Below, one piece after another: positions 11,050 through 20,600 of a stretch of 64,000 nt of DNA (within the stretch, counting starts at the first letter, position 1; each line of letters begins with the position of its first letter). Origin of the DNA: Mycolicibacterium aromaticivorans JS19b1 = JCM 16368 (GTDB lineage Bacteria > Actinomycetota > Actinomycetes > Mycobacteriales > Mycobacteriaceae); assembly GCF_000559085.1 (NCBI RefSeq), contig NZ_JALN02000001.1, positions 4,588,001 through 4,652,000 of the forward strand, given 5' to 3'. A program made the position numbers and the translations under genes. The notes beneath the pieces were generated by a model, which was given only the letters and a program-made list of their open reading frames with translations, was not told the DNA's origin and did not search any database.

Positions 11050-11312
11050 CTTCAGAGGCTGTTTTTCAAGACCGATTCTTTATAGGGATCGTTCATGCAT
11101 CGTTTATGCCGGTCGGCTGGGGCCAACGGCTGGACTTGATGACCTGCGCCCAAGGGCCGCGTACAGCCGTCAGAGCATCCGTCGGTGAAAGGGTAAGACG
11201 GGATTGGCCTCCGAGCTGGTTCTGCCAGTCGGCCGTGTTGGCAAGGTCATGAAGTCGCGGAGAACCGGCGGGCTGTTGGTAGGCCCAAAAGCGACGCTAG
11301 AGACCCAGGCGA

Positions 11313-12758
11313 CTACTTCCCGGCGGCTTGTACGCTCGGCATTGCGACGGACGGGCCGGGTGGCGACGCTGCTTGTGGTGTCAGCCCAGGTAAGGGGACT
11401 CTTGGTACCCCGGGAGTGCCGAGCCGTCCGGCAAGCCACGGCAGTGCAGCGCCAAAGGCCTGTGCCGCGAAGGGCCAGTCGTGCCTGCCTGGCTGCGTCA
11501 CGACGGTGCATCGAATTCCGTGCGCGCTGCCCAGCCCGCAGAGCGTATTGGCGGCTAGGTCTTGGCCCTCGGGGTTGGCGGCGGGATCATGGACACCGTC
11601 GGTGGCAACGTCCATTCCGGCCTCGGTGAGAGAGCGGTGCTGCGGCTGGGGGTTACCTGGGATGTCGAACCAGCCGGTTACCGCGCTGTAATGGCCGTGG
11701 CTGGTGATGACTGCGCCCGGGTCGAACGCAGCGTATGCGTCGGCGTTGCCCCCGAACAGTGTGCCGATGGTCTGCGTCTTGTCTCCGACATTGGGGGCGA
11801 TGTCGCCAGCGATGTCGACAAACGCGCTGAACATGTCGGGATGCATCACGGTCAGGTCGACTGCGCAGGTACCACCCATCGACCAACCGAGAATACCCCA
11901 GTTCGCCCTGTCTGCGCTTACCCGGAAGTTCGAAATTAGGTACGGCACTACGTCTTTGGTCAGATGGTCGGCGGCATTCCCACGACTTCCGTTGACGCAT
12001 TCGGTGTCGTTGTCGAATGCACCGGTGGCATCGACGAATACCAGCACCGGAGCATTGCCGCCATGCACGGCAGCGAAGTCGTCGACGATGTGTATCGCAT
12101 GACCGGCCCGCAGCCAGTCGGCGGGGGTGTTGAGTGCTGAGCCGATCATCATCACCGTCGGCAACCGGGGTGCCGGGTTGCTGTCGAACCACGCCGGGGG
12201 CAGATATACCAACTCCCGGCGGTGATGGAATCCCGATGCATTGTCGGGGATCGCCACCGGGACGACGACGCCCTTGGCCGGCCGGACACCTTCCAGTTGC
12301 ATCATGGTCACCGTGGCCCGGTCGATCTGGTCCGGTAGTGGGCCCGCGGTGAGCTGGTTCCAGGCGGTGTGGGCGGTCGGGAAGTAGCCGACCCAAAGGT
12401 TGACCGCGAGCGCGGCGCTGAGCACACATAGCGGCACGGCCAGGACGGCCAGACCGCGCCGCCACCACCGCGTGCTTCGCCAGCCCAGCGCCAGCCCACC
12501 CACCGCCAGGCCGATGGCCGCGATCCAAACCCACAGCACCGGCGGGGCCGGGTCGCCGGCCACGCCCAACCCGTCGATGTACCAGTGTGCCCACGCCGCT
12601 AGCGCCACACCGCCGGCCATACTCACCGGAAGCCACAACCGCCGCCAGCGCCGAGACCGCCAATTGATCGCGCATCCCAGCACCACCGCGGTGATCGTTT
12701 GAACGGCTGTCGGCAGCCAGCCATGGATCAACGACAGGTGACCGATGAAGTGGCGCAC
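11313..12758 (-). CDS. Membrane-anchored esterase (alpha/beta hydrolase, esterase D / antigen-85-like fold)
   Basis: A 481-aa protein. The first ~140 residues hold four or so membrane helices. A PF00756-type esterase domain follows, with nucleophile elbow GWSMGG (Ser293) and a C-terminal histidine region GRHDWPFAAQAF. The fold is shared with mycolyltransferases and feruloyl-type esterases, so an extracytoplasmic cell-envelope substrate is plausible but unproven. GTG 12758 is the only reasonable start, 9 nt downstream of the broken MarR gene, which was probably its regulator. The C-terminal tail is Pro/Ser/Ala-rich. Confidence 0.8.
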   Translation of the reverse strand: MRHFIGHLSLIHGWLPTAVQTITAVVLGCAINWRSRRWRRLWLPVSMAGGVALAAWAHWYIDGLGVAGDPAPPVLWVWIAAIGLAVGGLALGWRSTRWWRRGLAVLAVPLCVLSAALAVNLWVGYFPTAHTAWNQLTAGPLPDQIDRATVTMMQLEGVRPAKGVVVPVAIPDNASGFHHRRELVYLPPAWFDSNPAPRLPTVMMIGSALNTPADWLRAGHAIHIVDDFAAVHGGNAPVLVFVDATGAFDNDTECVNGSRGNAADHLTKDVVPYLISNFRVSADRANWGILGWSMGGTCAVDLTVMHPDMFSAFVDIAGDIAPNVGDKTQTIGTLFGGNADAYAAFDPGAVITSHGHYSAVTGWFDIPGNPQPQHRSLTEAGMDVATDGVHDPAANPEGQDLAANTLCGLGSAHGIRCTVVTQPGRHDWPFAAQAFGAALPWLAGRLGTPGVPRVPLPGLTPQAASPPGPSVAMPSVQAAGK

Positions 12759-12767
12759 AGTCAGCCC

Positions 12768-13152
12768 TCAGTCCGCGTCGAGGTACACGGCCGGCTCACC
12801 ACTGGCAGCGGTAAATGCCGTGAGGGCGGCAACCAACCCGTGGCCTTGTCGCGCCGGCATCTTTTCGCCCATGCCGGCGATTTCGGCGCGTCGGCGCGCG
12901 GTGACCTCACGCAAGACCGCATCTCCGCGCCGGGTCAGCTTGACCACCAACTCCCGGCGGGAATTGGGATGTGGCTTCCCGGCCCGACCTCGACAGGATC
13001 TCCAGAGTGCGAAACTGCGGGATGGTAATGGTGTCCTCGACCGGAGCGATCGAACCGGCCGAAATAGCCACGAGAGATCGCGACGCCATCAGCAATGCAT
13101 CAGTGGTCGCACCCAGCGAGTCATCGGTCGCGATCGTTTGGGCGACAGCCAT
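12768..13152 (-). pseudogene. MarR-family regulator pseudogene with the winged-helix core deleted
   Basis: The N-terminal part starts at ATG 13152 (MAVAQTIATDD) and reads a normal MarR helix 1-2 up to IPQFRTLEILSRSG. The C-terminal part is in another frame, picks up at PNSRRELVVKLTRRGDAV and ends at the stop at 12768. In intact MarR proteins these two segments are separated by about 40 residues holding the recognition helix. Here they are joined almost directly (around 12960-12990) with a frame change. The gene has therefore lost its DNA-binding core. It sits directly upstream of the esterase gene on the same strand, so that operon may have lost its autoregulator. Confidence 0.75.
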
Positions 13153-13310
13153 GCCAGCTCCTTCCCGAACGCGCTTACCCGTAGCCGCAGCTGCGGACTC
13201 CCTCCTGACCGAGCCATATTACCCATGGCAATTATTTCATAGTGCTATTGTCTGACCGCCGTCGGCTCGCCGTCGGCGGTTGTCTAGGCGTAGCGGGGGC
13301 GCAAGCAGGG

Positions 13311-13424
13311 TCTGTGTACGACCGGATCGGTCGGGTCCGGAGCTGGCCATCCTACGAAGACCGCACCATCTTCGAATTCGGCTGCGGCACCGGCGGGTTG
13401 GCTGCCACGATGCGGAAGTTACGG
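13311..13424 (+). pseudogene. Remnant of a class I SAM-dependent methyltransferase
   Basis: A short plus-strand stretch reads SVYDRIGRV, then a few residues, then IFEFGCGTGGLAATM. These are the N-terminal YDR(I/V) segment and the SAM-binding motif I (E/D-x-G-C-G-T-G) of a class I methyltransferase, brought close together by an internal deletion. Nothing recognisable follows, so this is a decayed fragment and not a gene. Confidence 0.55.
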
Positions 13425-13428
13425 CGGA

Positions 13429-13701
13429 CTACTCCGCCGAGGTCAGTCCGACGCGGTGGTCGGCGTTGATTCGGTGTGTAGAGCCGATGCGTGTTCGGGC
13501 ATGTTCTCGGTCACGGCCCAGGATGCGGGGCAAGCTCAGCGCGTCCGCCGAAGCCGTGGCGGGCTCGGCGGTGTGCTCAGTCAGTGCCAGCCTGGGCCCA
13601 GCGACGACTTCCATTGATTCGTAGGTCAATTCGAGTGATCCCACGACAGAGTTCTTGAACCGCTTGACACCTCCGCGATGAGTGCGCACTTCGTGAGCGC
13701 C
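13429..13701 (-). pseudogene. C-terminal remnant of an MmyB-type XRE regulator
   Basis: The minus strand reads AHEVRTHRGGVKRF, then VVGSLELTYESMEV, then LTEHTAEPATASADAL. This is the hallmark end of the MmyB-like ligand-binding domain found C-terminal to an XRE helix-turn-helix in actinobacteria. An in-frame TGA lies immediately upstream at about 13702-13704. The helix-turn-helix is absent, and the frame runs on past the usual end. This is a remnant. Confidence 0.6.
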
Positions 13702-13731
13702 TCACCACTTCAGCAGGTCCCAGACGCAAAC

Positions 13732-13770
13732 GATGTCCCGAGACACCTGTCAAAGGTGTCTCGGGACATC
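13732..13770. repeat. Perfect 16-bp inverted repeat (hairpin, 7-nt loop)
   Basis: Arms GATGTCCCGAGACACC (13732-13747) and its exact reverse complement (13755-13770) flank the loop TGTCAAA. It lies about 55 bp past the stop of the minus-strand DUF6131 gene, so it could end that transcript, although no T-run follows. The sequence also recalls the inverted elements around some actinobacterial insertion sequences, so a mobile-element scar is an alternative. Confidence 0.7.
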
Positions 13771-13826
13771 AGAAGTCGTTCAGTGTTTCCGGATTACGGG
13801 CGGTTCGAAGGCGCCGCGATGCGGCG

Positions 13827-13982
13827 CTAGAACCAGACTTTTCGTCCCCCGACCGGGCGCCCGACTGCTCCGAGGATCCACAGCACGAGGCCGACTACGA
13901 CGAGGATGCCACCGATGGTGTAAAGGATCGATAGGCCGGTGAAGTAGCCGATCAGAAGGAGGATGATGCCGAGGACAATCAT
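13827..13982 (-). CDS. Small two-helix membrane protein (DUF6131-like)
   Basis: A 51-aa ORF, MIVLGIILLLIGYFTGLS at the start, a second helix rich in V/L/I, and a basic end GGRKVWF. Two transmembrane segments with a G-x-x-x-G-like middle match the actinobacterial DUF6131 family as I remember it. Its function is unknown; relatives are often stress-induced. It lies beside csbD with a SigF-like promoter candidate upstream. Too short for an automatic ORF cut-off but clearly coding-like. Confidence 0.78.
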   Translation of the reverse strand: MIVLGIILLLIGYFTGLSILYTIGGILVVVGLVLWILGAVGRPVGGRKVWF

Positions 13983-14033
13983 GTTTCATCCGTTCGTAGA
14001 GCGTGTGTAGCGATGTAGTACTGCGCCTAGGGA

Positions 14034-14058
14034 ATTGCCGGATCTGTCATTTTCAAAC
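14034..14058 (-). promoter_or_regulatory. Possible SigF/SigB-type promoter of the DUF6131 gene
   Basis: On the minus strand GTTTGA (14058-14053) is followed after 13 nt by GGCAAT (14039-14034). This resembles the general-stress sigma consensus GTTT-N-GGGTAT. It lies about 50 nt upstream of the small membrane protein start. The -10 match is imperfect. Confidence 0.35.
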
Positions 14059-14135
14059 CGGCTCCCAAACAGCCGTCGAGGATGCGTCGTGCGGCAAACC
14101 TCGGCCGCGCAACGCATCCCCGCGTCACAGCTGAA

Positions 14136-14366
14136 TTACTCGGCGGCCTTCTGGCGCGCCTCGGCGGCCTGCTCCGCGGTGCGGGCGGCCTCGGCTTCGG
14201 CTTCCTTCTTGGCTACATCGCGCGCGGCCTCAGCCTTGTCCTGCTGAGCGCGACCTTCTTCACGCAGATCGTCCTTGTCGGTGACGATGCCGATAACTTC
14301 CTTCGCCTTGCCCTTGACGTCTTCGACGACGCCTTTGACGGCTTCTTCGGGTCCGCTGTCGCCCAT
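14136..14366 (-). CDS. CsbD-family stress protein
   Basis: A 76-aa, very charged Lys/Glu/Ala-rich helical protein. It starts MGDSGPEEAVKGVVEDVKGKAKE, the CsbD signature, then has a long Ala/Glu heptad-like tail. CsbD proteins are abundant general-stress proteins of unknown mechanism; mycobacterial relatives have been described as microaggregate-binding proteins. ATG 14366 is preceded by GGAAGGAA at good spacing. A SigF-like -10 lies 39 nt upstream, which fits stress control. Confidence 0.85.
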   Translation of the reverse strand: MGDSGPEEAVKGVVEDVKGKAKEVIGIVTDKDDLREEGRAQQDKAEAARDVAKKEAEAEAARTAEQAAEARQKAAE

Positions 14367-14404
14367 GATCGTTCCTTCCGTTCAGGTCAGGTGTACAGCG
14401 CTAT

Positions 14405-14431
14405 ATACCCGCCATCAGCGAAGGTTCAATC
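14405..14431 (-). promoter_or_regulatory. SigF/SigB-type promoter of csbD
   Basis: On the minus strand GATTGA (14431-14426), 15 nt spacer, then a perfect GGGTAT (14410-14405), 39 nt before the csbD ATG. GGGTAT is the -10 core of mycobacterial SigF and Bacillus SigB promoters. Confidence 0.55.
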
Positions 14432-14548
14432 GTCAACTTCTGTGATGCCGCGCACCGTCGTAATCGTGAATCGGCGGAAGGTTCCGGCCGGCGTTGGACG
14501 TTCCTATGATCTGAACCGTTGAATGTCATCAGAAACGAGGCACCCCTA

Positions 14549-15691
14549 ATGGTCGAAAACCTTCCTGACAAAGCTCTTGAGCTGCGTTCGCTGGTGACGT
14601 CCGACGGCAAACTCGAACTCTCGTTGCAGGAGGTCGACGTTCCGTCGCCCGGCGACAACCAAGTAGTGGTGCGGGTCGAGGCCGCGCCGATCAACCCGTC
14701 AGACCTGGGCCTGCTGATCGCGACCGCGGACATGAGCACCGCGACCGTGACCGGCACACCGGAACGTCCCGTCGTCACGGCCTCCGTACCGGAGCGCTCC
14801 CTTGCCGGCCTGGCCGCGCGACTCGACAAGTCTCTCCCGGTGGGCAACGAGGGGGCCGGCACCGTGGTGGCCGCGGGGTCATCCGAAGCGGCCCAAGCCC
14901 TTATCGGCAAAACCGTCGGGATCGCGGCCGGGGCGATGTACTCCCAATACCGCGTGGTCGACGCGCCGATGTGTCTGGTCCTGCCTGACGGAGCCACGCC
15001 CCGCGACGGGGCGTCGTCGTTCGTCAATCCGCTGACGGCGCTGGGCATGACGGAAACCATGCGCCGCGAAGGACATTCGGCGCTGGTGCATACCGCTGCC
15101 GCATCGAATCTCGGGCAGATGCTGGTCAAGATCTGCAAGAAGGACGGCATCCCGCTGGTCAACATCGTCCGCAAGCCCGAACAGGGACAGCTGCTCACCT
15201 CGCTCGGCGCCGAGTACGTCCTGAACTCGACGTCACCGTCGTTCACCGCCGATCTGGTGGAGGCACTCAAGGCAACGTCGGCCACTCTCGCGTTCGACGC
15301 GACCGGCGGCGGCACCTTGGCGAGCGACATCCTCAATGCCATGGAGGTAGCGGCCAGCGCGAAAGCAGGGGAGTACTCGCGCTACGGGTCGGATGTCCAC
15401 AAGCAGGTCTATATCTACGGCGCACTCGACACCAGCCCGACCGTGCTGACCCGGAACTTCGGAATGTCCTGGGGGATCGGCGGTTGGCTGTTGACCCCGT
15501 TCCTCAAGACCGCCGGTGCCGAGACGATCGGCCGGCTGCGCGCCCGCGTGGCCGCGGAGCTGACCACGACGTTCGCCAGCAACTACACCCGTGAGGTGTC
15601 GCTGGCCGGCATGCTCAAGCCCGACGCGTTCACCGAATACGTCAAGCGCGCGACGGGCGAGAAGTTTCTCGTGACCCCGCACGACGCCTGA
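14549..15691 (+). CDS. Medium-chain dehydrogenase/reductase (quinone-oxidoreductase-like)
   Basis: A 380-aa MDR-superfamily protein. The N-terminal GroES-like half contains VVVRVEAAPINPSDLGLL, and the Rossmann half contains a nucleotide-binding stretch (ALVHTAAASNLGQMLVKI). No zinc-ligand cysteine pattern is evident, so it is probably an NAD(P)H-dependent quinone or enoyl reductase; the substrate is unknown. ATG 14549 is preferred over the upstream TTG (14519) because it follows CGAGG and starts the conserved part. It reads divergently from csbD with 182 bp between. Confidence 0.8.
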   Translation: MVENLPDKALELRSLVTSDGKLELSLQEVDVPSPGDNQVVVRVEAAPINPSDLGLLIATADMSTATVTGTPERPVVTASVPERSLAGLAARLDKSLPVGNEGAGTVVAAGSSEAAQALIGKTVGIAAGAMYSQYRVVDAPMCLVLPDGATPRDGASSFVNPLTALGMTETMRREGHSALVHTAAASNLGQMLVKICKKDGIPLVNIVRKPEQGQLLTSLGAEYVLNSTSPSFTADLVEALKATSATLAFDATGGGTLASDILNAMEVAASAKAGEYSRYGSDVHKQVYIYGALDTSPTVLTRNFGMSWGIGGWLLTPFLKTAGAETIGRLRARVAAELTTTFASNYTREVSLAGMLKPDAFTEYVKRATGEKFLVTPHDA

Positions 15692-15794
15692 TGTTCGTTA
15701 CGAATAAGTCAAATAACCGCAGGCTGGCGGCCTGCCTCGGTTAGGCTGCGCTCTGGCCCTCCGCCGGGGTGTGGCCGGAGGGGAGTTTGCTGTC

Positions 15795-16451
15795 ATGGAT
15801 CCTGTACGCACGCGAGCAATCGTCCGAGTGACGGCGGCCGCCGTCGCGCTCGGACTGGTAGTCGCCGGCTGCGGTAAGGATGAGGGGAAGTCGTCGTCGA
15901 CGACGAGCACCACGACATCCACGACGACGTCGACCACCACCGCTGCGGCCACGACAAGCGCTGAAGCCACCACGCCCGCGGGTACGCCGGACTACGCGAC
16001 GCTGCTGGTGAAGCCGGCTGACATCCCGCAGGTCGGCAATACGCCGTGGGCGGGCGACGCCCCGAAGACGACGCTGACCCCGCCGCCGCCGGACGTCTCG
16101 CAGACCTATACCTCCGGAACCGACGCCATCAACATCTCGGTGATCGTCAGCGACGACGCCTCCCAGGCTGCGACCGGCCTGACTGGCGCCGCGAACAGCG
16201 TGCCCAGCCAGGTGACCGGGTCCCCGGTACCGCTGCCCGCGGTCACCCCGGATGCCACCGTCACAATCGGTACGTCGGTGGACGGCAAGTCGGCGATGGC
16301 CGCCCTGCTGTTCACGGTTGAGCGCACCGTCGTGGTGGCGATCTTCAGCAGCGCACCGGGCGACCTCAACCCGGTGCCGCAGGACTTCGTCGAGGCCGTG
16401 GGCAAGGCTCAGGTTGCGGCGATCCAGCAGAACCTGCCCAACCTGAAGTAA
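15795..16451 (+). CDS. Mycobacterial secreted lipoprotein, unknown function
   Basis: A 218-aa protein with a signal peptide ending in the lipobox LVVAGC, so it should be lipidated on that cysteine. A Ser/Thr-only linker of about 30 residues follows (encoded by TCG/ACG/ACC repeats), then a compact 150-residue domain I do not recognise. ATG 15795 follows GGAGGGGAG at about 10 nt and is preferred over the GTG at 15771. A good terminator lies just downstream. Confidence 0.8.
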   Translation: MDPVRTRAIVRVTAAAVALGLVVAGCGKDEGKSSSTTSTTTSTTTSTTTAAATTSAEATTPAGTPDYATLLVKPADIPQVGNTPWAGDAPKTTLTPPPPDVSQTYTSGTDAINISVIVSDDASQAATGLTGAANSVPSQVTGSPVPLPAVTPDATVTIGTSVDGKSAMAALLFTVERTVVVAIFSSAPGDLNPVPQDFVEAVGKAQVAAIQQNLPNLK

Positions 16452-16464
16452 CTCAGCACCAACC

Positions 16465-16502
16465 GCAAAAGGTCAGAGGCGTTGTGCCCCTGACCTTTTT
16501 GC
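16465..16502. terminator. Bidirectional hairpin terminator
   Basis: GCAAAAGGTCAGAGGC and GCCCCTGACCTTTTTGC pair around the loop GTTGT with one mismatch and one bulge. T-rich on the plus strand and A-rich at the other arm, it can terminate both the lipoprotein gene and the convergent jetC operon. Confidence 0.85.
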
Positions 16503-16516
16503 GTTGCGCTGTGGCG

Positions 16517-19500
16517 CTACACCCCGGCCGGCACCCGGTCCCGTGCGGCCGAACTCCGCATCTCGGCACGCAAGGTCGTGAAGTCCGAAATCGTCTTGGA
16601 CACCACGGTCGCCACCGGGCGGGCGTTGCGGCTGCTGGCCTCGGTCTTGGACACCATGATCACGCTGTCGATGTATGGCTGAATCGTGGTGGCGTTCTGC
16701 ACCGTCGCTACGATGACGAGCTGGAAACCGAACTTGCGGAAGGCCTGCAGCGCCTGCTGAGCGAACTGCGGGTCCGACTTCGAGAAGGCCTCGTCGAGCA
16801 TCAACTGCGCGAAAACCGGCTTGTTGTCCGAACTCTCAGGACTTGCCAGGTTGAAGCTCAACGCCCCGGCGAGGCAGAACGCCATCAGCTTTTCCTGCTC
16901 GCCGCCGGAGTTGTCGCCGGCGTTGCTGTGCGTGCGGATCAGCTCCTCGGTGCGGACGTCCCACTCGGCGCAGTCGAAGGTGAACCGGTTACGGACGTCC
17001 AGCGCGTCACGGGTCCACGCCTTGTCCTCCGGCGCTGTCGATGCAAGCCGGTTGCGCAGCCGCAAAATGTCGGCGTACTGGTCCAAGATCGCCTGTTTGT
17101 CACCCAGGCCCACCTCGGCGATGCGCCGCGAGATGGCCCGCACGATCTCGGTGAGCTCCGCCACCGCGGTCAGGCTGCGTGGCGTGGCCCGCAGCGTCAG
17201 CCGGGTACCGCTGTTGAACTCGACCGCGCCCAGACCCGTGTTGACCCGGTCGATCTGCTCGCTGATCCGCCGCGCCTCCTGCTCGGCCACCCGGTGCAGC
17301 GTGAGGATCGCATCGGGCGCCTGCTCGGTGACCAAGCGCATCATCCGCTCGTAAGCATCGGGCAGTTCGCGCTCGTCGATGTGCCGGCACAGTGCCACGT
17401 AGTCATGCACCCGCTCGTCGAACACGTCGCTGTCGTTGGGAATCGCATCGGGGAACGCGGTGTCGAAGGTGTTCAGGATGCGAGCCAGCTCATCGTATGA
17501 GCGCCTGCGACTTTCGCGCAGCTGCTCGCGCTCACGGCGAATCGTGTTGAACACGGCCTCGCGGTGCGGCTCGGGATTGAGCACCTCCAACGCCACCGGC
17601 ACGAGGGCGGCGTAGCGGTTCAGCAACTCGGTCAGCGGTTCGGAGACGAACGCGGGCGCCAGCCGATCCTGCAGCTCCAGCAGCTGGGTACGCCGGGCGT
17701 CCAGGTCGTCGCGGCGGGTCTGAATGGCCCCGCGCCGCGTCATCAGCGTCTGGATCTCCTCCCAGCACTCGTCGGCGCGCGCGGTCAGCGCCTCGATGTC
17801 CGGGTTGTCGGCCAGCAGGAGCTCGAACTGCTCGCGCAGCCGGTCGGCGTGCCCGTCGGCGGTATCGCTGTCGACCTGGTTCCACTGCGGGAACTGCTCG
17901 CAGATCGCCTTGCACGCCGCTGCCCGATCCCGCCACTGCTGACGCTGCGCGGCGATATCGTCGGCCTTCCGACGCGCCTGCTGGTACAGCTCTTCGGCAT
18001 TGGCGAGGTCGACGGTCAGCGCGTCGATCTTCGCCCGAACGTCGCCCTGGTAGATGTAGTCGGCCTGTTTGAGCGGACGACGGTCATCCTTGATGGCGAG
18101 CCGATCGGAGTCCTTGTACAGGCCCGTATCAGTGACCGCGCGGCGAAACCGGGAGAACACATCCGGGGTGTCCACACAGATGTGGTCGCCCGCGGCGGCG
18201 ATGACGTCGGCGGCCTCGGCCGCGCACGGATGCGTCGGGTCGACGACAAAAAGCTTGCCGGCCAACGTGTTCGGTTCGGCGTCGACCGGTTCCGCGCCGA
18301 CCAGCGAGGCGCGGACGTGGTGCAGCTGCAGCCGTCCGCCCATGTTGGTCTCGTTGACGAATCGCAACACCGCCGAATAGCGGTCATCGGGCACCAGAAG
18401 TCGCAGGCCCACACCCCGCAGCACCTTCTCCACGGCCACCCGCCACCGGCTCTGGTCGGGCCGCAGGTCCATCAACTCGGCAATGTAGGGCAGCTCACCG
18501 GCGTCGACACCGACTGCCGCACAGATGTGTTCGCGCATGGTGATCGCGAACTCGGGCAGCGCCGACCCGACGTGCTCGACGCGCTTGAGCTCCTTGGCGG
18601 CGTCGTCGCGGGCGATCCGGGCGGCCTTCTGCGCGTACTCGGCATCGGTGGACGCCTCGCGGCCCCGATCCAGTTTGGCCAGCAGTTCGGTGACCTCGGT
18701 GGCGAGTTCCTCACGCAGATTCCAGAACTCGTCGGCGGTGTCGGGGATGTCGATGTCCTGGGCGGCCAGCATCGTCTCGTAGGCCGCCCGGCGCCGCGAC
18801 ACCTGTTCGGCCTGCGCCTCCGCGCCGGCCACCTGGGACTGCAACGGCCCAAGGCTGGCACTGGATCCGCTGATCTGCGCGTTGAGCGAATCACCCTCGG
18901 CCTTGGCCAGATTCAGCTGCCGGGTGACGTCTTCGTACTCGTTGCCGAGCTGATCGATGGTGGCGTCCAGCGACTGGATCTGCGGCCCGCACTGCGTGAG
19001 CCGGACATGGTCGGTGTAGGCGCGGACCATCGGCTGATCCACCAGATCGATGATGCCCAGATCGGACGACTCGGAGGCGTAGCGCTGCTGGATCTTCTCG
19101 ATGTCGCCGAGGATCTTGCGCTTCTTCTGGGCGACGGCCAGCAACTCGCGGGCCTCCACCAGCGGATCGATCTGCTTGAGCGCCTCGGGCAGGCGGGTCA
19201 GGCTACTTGGTTCGTCGAGCATGAATTCGCGCACGAACTGTTCCAGCCCGCCAACGCTTTTCAGCGACTTCGCCTTGCCGAGCAGCTGCTGGGCGGCATC
19301 GGAGGCGCGGATGCCGATGGTGGCGTACAGCTGGGCGAGGTACTGCGACTCCACCTTGGTGGAGAACCGCCACTCGTCGTCCTTGAACACCCCGGAGTCG
19401 AATCGCCCTGCCGCCCAGCGGTTGCAGACGTCCTCGATGTCTCGGTCACCGTCGGCGAGCACGAACCGGCTCGATGAGTCCGAGCGGGACTCGCCGGTCA

Positions 19501-19888
19501 GCCATTTCAGGACCAGGCCGGTGACCGTGCGTCCGGTGTTGCTGCGGTAGCTGACCGCGATGGCCGACCACGCCGTGCCGTCGCCGCGCAGATACATCAC
19601 CTTGCTGGCGCCGCCGTCGCTGCGCTGACCCCAGGCCCCGCGCACGTACTTGTCGACCGTGCGCCGGCCCGCGCTGGATCCGGCCGCGGTGTTGTCGCCG
19701 GAGGCGTTGAAATTGCGCCGGTTGAATGGCAGGAAGCCCAGCGAAATCGCGTCCAGCAGTGAGGACTTCCCACTTCCGGACGCTCCGGCGATCAGGGCGC
19801 CGCCTTCGCTGAACGGGATGTCGTGGTAGCCGTCGAACACACCCCAGTTGATGACCTGCAGCCGCGACAAGTGGAACTGTTCAGCCAT
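16517..19888 (-). CDS. jetC: SMC/MukB-like ATPase of a JetABC (Wadjet) / MksBEF-type complex
   Basis: A 1123-aa SMC-like protein. Walker A is GASGSGKS at residues 35-42. Long coiled-coil arms are rich in Glu/Arg/Ala, with a central hinge-like region, then the signature SGGEQEK (994-1000) and Walker B LMLDEAF (D1032, E1033). It fits JetC/MksB (EptC in M. smegmatis), the motor that extrudes DNA loops in plasmid-restricting condensins. ATG 19888 overlaps the jetB stop by 8 nt and begins [11 protein letters not shown] just before the first strand; the 14-residue upstream extension is unlikely. No JetD nuclease gene follows; a terminator and a convergent gene do. Confidence 0.88.
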   Translation of the reverse strand: MAEQFHLSRLQVINWGVFDGYHDIPFSEGGALIAGASGSGKSSLLDAISLGFLPFNRRNFNASGDNTAAGSSAGRRTVDKYVRGAWGQRSDGGASKVMYLRGDGTAWSAIAVSYRSNTGRTVTGLVLKWLTGESRSDSSSRFVLADGDRDIEDVCNRWAAGRFDSGVFKDDEWRFSTKVESQYLAQLYATIGIRASDAAQQLLGKAKSLKSVGGLEQFVREFMLDEPSSLTRLPEALKQIDPLVEARELLAVAQKKRKILGDIEKIQQRYASESSDLGIIDLVDQPMVRAYTDHVRLTQCGPQIQSLDATIDQLGNEYEDVTRQLNLAKAEGDSLNAQISGSSASLGPLQSQVAGAEAQAEQVSRRRAAYETMLAAQDIDIPDTADEFWNLREELATEVTELLAKLDRGREASTDAEYAQKAARIARDDAAKELKRVEHVGSALPEFAITMREHICAAVGVDAGELPYIAELMDLRPDQSRWRVAVEKVLRGVGLRLLVPDDRYSAVLRFVNETNMGGRLQLHHVRASLVGAEPVDAEPNTLAGKLFVVDPTHPCAAEAADVIAAAGDHICVDTPDVFSRFRRAVTDTGLYKDSDRLAIKDDRRPLKQADYIYQGDVRAKIDALTVDLANAEELYQQARRKADDIAAQRQQWRDRAAACKAICEQFPQWNQVDSDTADGHADRLREQFELLLADNPDIEALTARADECWEEIQTLMTRRGAIQTRRDDLDARRTQLLELQDRLAPAFVSEPLTELLNRYAALVPVALEVLNPEPHREAVFNTIRREREQLRESRRRSYDELARILNTFDTAFPDAIPNDSDVFDERVHDYVALCRHIDERELPDAYERMMRLVTEQAPDAILTLHRVAEQEARRISEQIDRVNTGLGAVEFNSGTRLTLRATPRSLTAVAELTEIVRAISRRIAEVGLGDKQAILDQYADILRLRNRLASTAPEDKAWTRDALDVRNRFTFDCAEWDVRTEELIRTHSNAGDNSGGEQEKLMAFCLAGALSFNLASPESSDNKPVFAQLMLDEAFSKSDPQFAQQALQAFRKFGFQLVIVATVQNATTIQPYIDSVIMVSKTEASSRNARPVATVVSKTISDFTTLRAEMRSSAARDRVPAGV

Positions 19889-20600
19889 CGAGTGCGGTCT
19901 CCTGTTCATTGCGATCCGGGGATGTGCCACCGGACAGCAGCATCTCGAACTGCTGCTGCAATTCGGCTATCACCGATGCGGTCATCACGGCGTTGATCAC
20001 CGGACTGACGGTGTAGCTGTCTTCGTCGTCGCGGGTCTTGCGCAGGATCTCCAGTCCGGCGAGTCGCGCGATGGCCGCGTCGATGCGGGCGGAGAAGGTC
20101 ACGGTGTCGCGGTCGACGTCGTTGAGTACACCGGAGAACAGCCCGTGCACTTCCTCGCGGCTGATCAACACGGCTTGGCCGCCGGCGGCGCGCGACATCT
20201 GCGCCAGGTGCAGCGCCAGGATCGAGTCGTAGGTGCCCAACGGCTCGCGACGCAAAAGCTTGGCGCCCCTGGCGGATTCGTAACGAGCCTGCTCGACGAA
20301 CGCGACTCCGCCCATTTCGTAGCCACCCTCGACCACGCGCAGCATCAGATCGAGTTCGGAGAGCCGCACCGACAGTAGCGCACGGTATTCCAGCACCCAG
20401 CTGTACAGATCGGCATCACCCTCGGCGCTGATGTAGCGGCGCGTCAGCAGTTGCTGCAGCGCCCAACAGGCCCGGTCGGGCAGCTCGCTCACGTCGCCGT
20501 CGAACCGCGGGCGCCGCTGATTCGGGGTGCGCGCGGTCTGGTCGACCTGAGGTAGTGAGCTGAACGCCGTGATATCGACGTCGGAGATGTCGTTCGTCAT
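19881..20600 (-). CDS. jetB: JetB / MksE-like subunit (DUF4194)
   Basis: A 239-aa protein between jetA and jetC, with ATGA overlap to jetA and 8-nt overlap to jetC. The winged-helix-like helical sequence ([16 protein letters not shown] and later [24 protein letters not shown]) matches the DUF4194/MksE KITE-type subunit. In JetABC it binds the kleisin JetA and helps gate DNA. The function here is inferred from the conserved three-gene order. Confidence 0.83.
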   Translation of the reverse strand: MTNDISDVDITAFSSLPQVDQTARTPNQRRPRFDGDVSELPDRACWALQQLLTRRYISAEGDADLYSWVLEYRALLSVRLSELDLMLRVVEGGYEMGGVAFVEQARYESARGAKLLRREPLGTYDSILALHLAQMSRAAGGQAVLISREEVHGLFSGVLNDVDRDTVTFSARIDAAIARLAGLEILRKTRDDEDSYTVSPVINAVMTASVIAELQQQFEMLLSGGTSPDRNEQETALDG

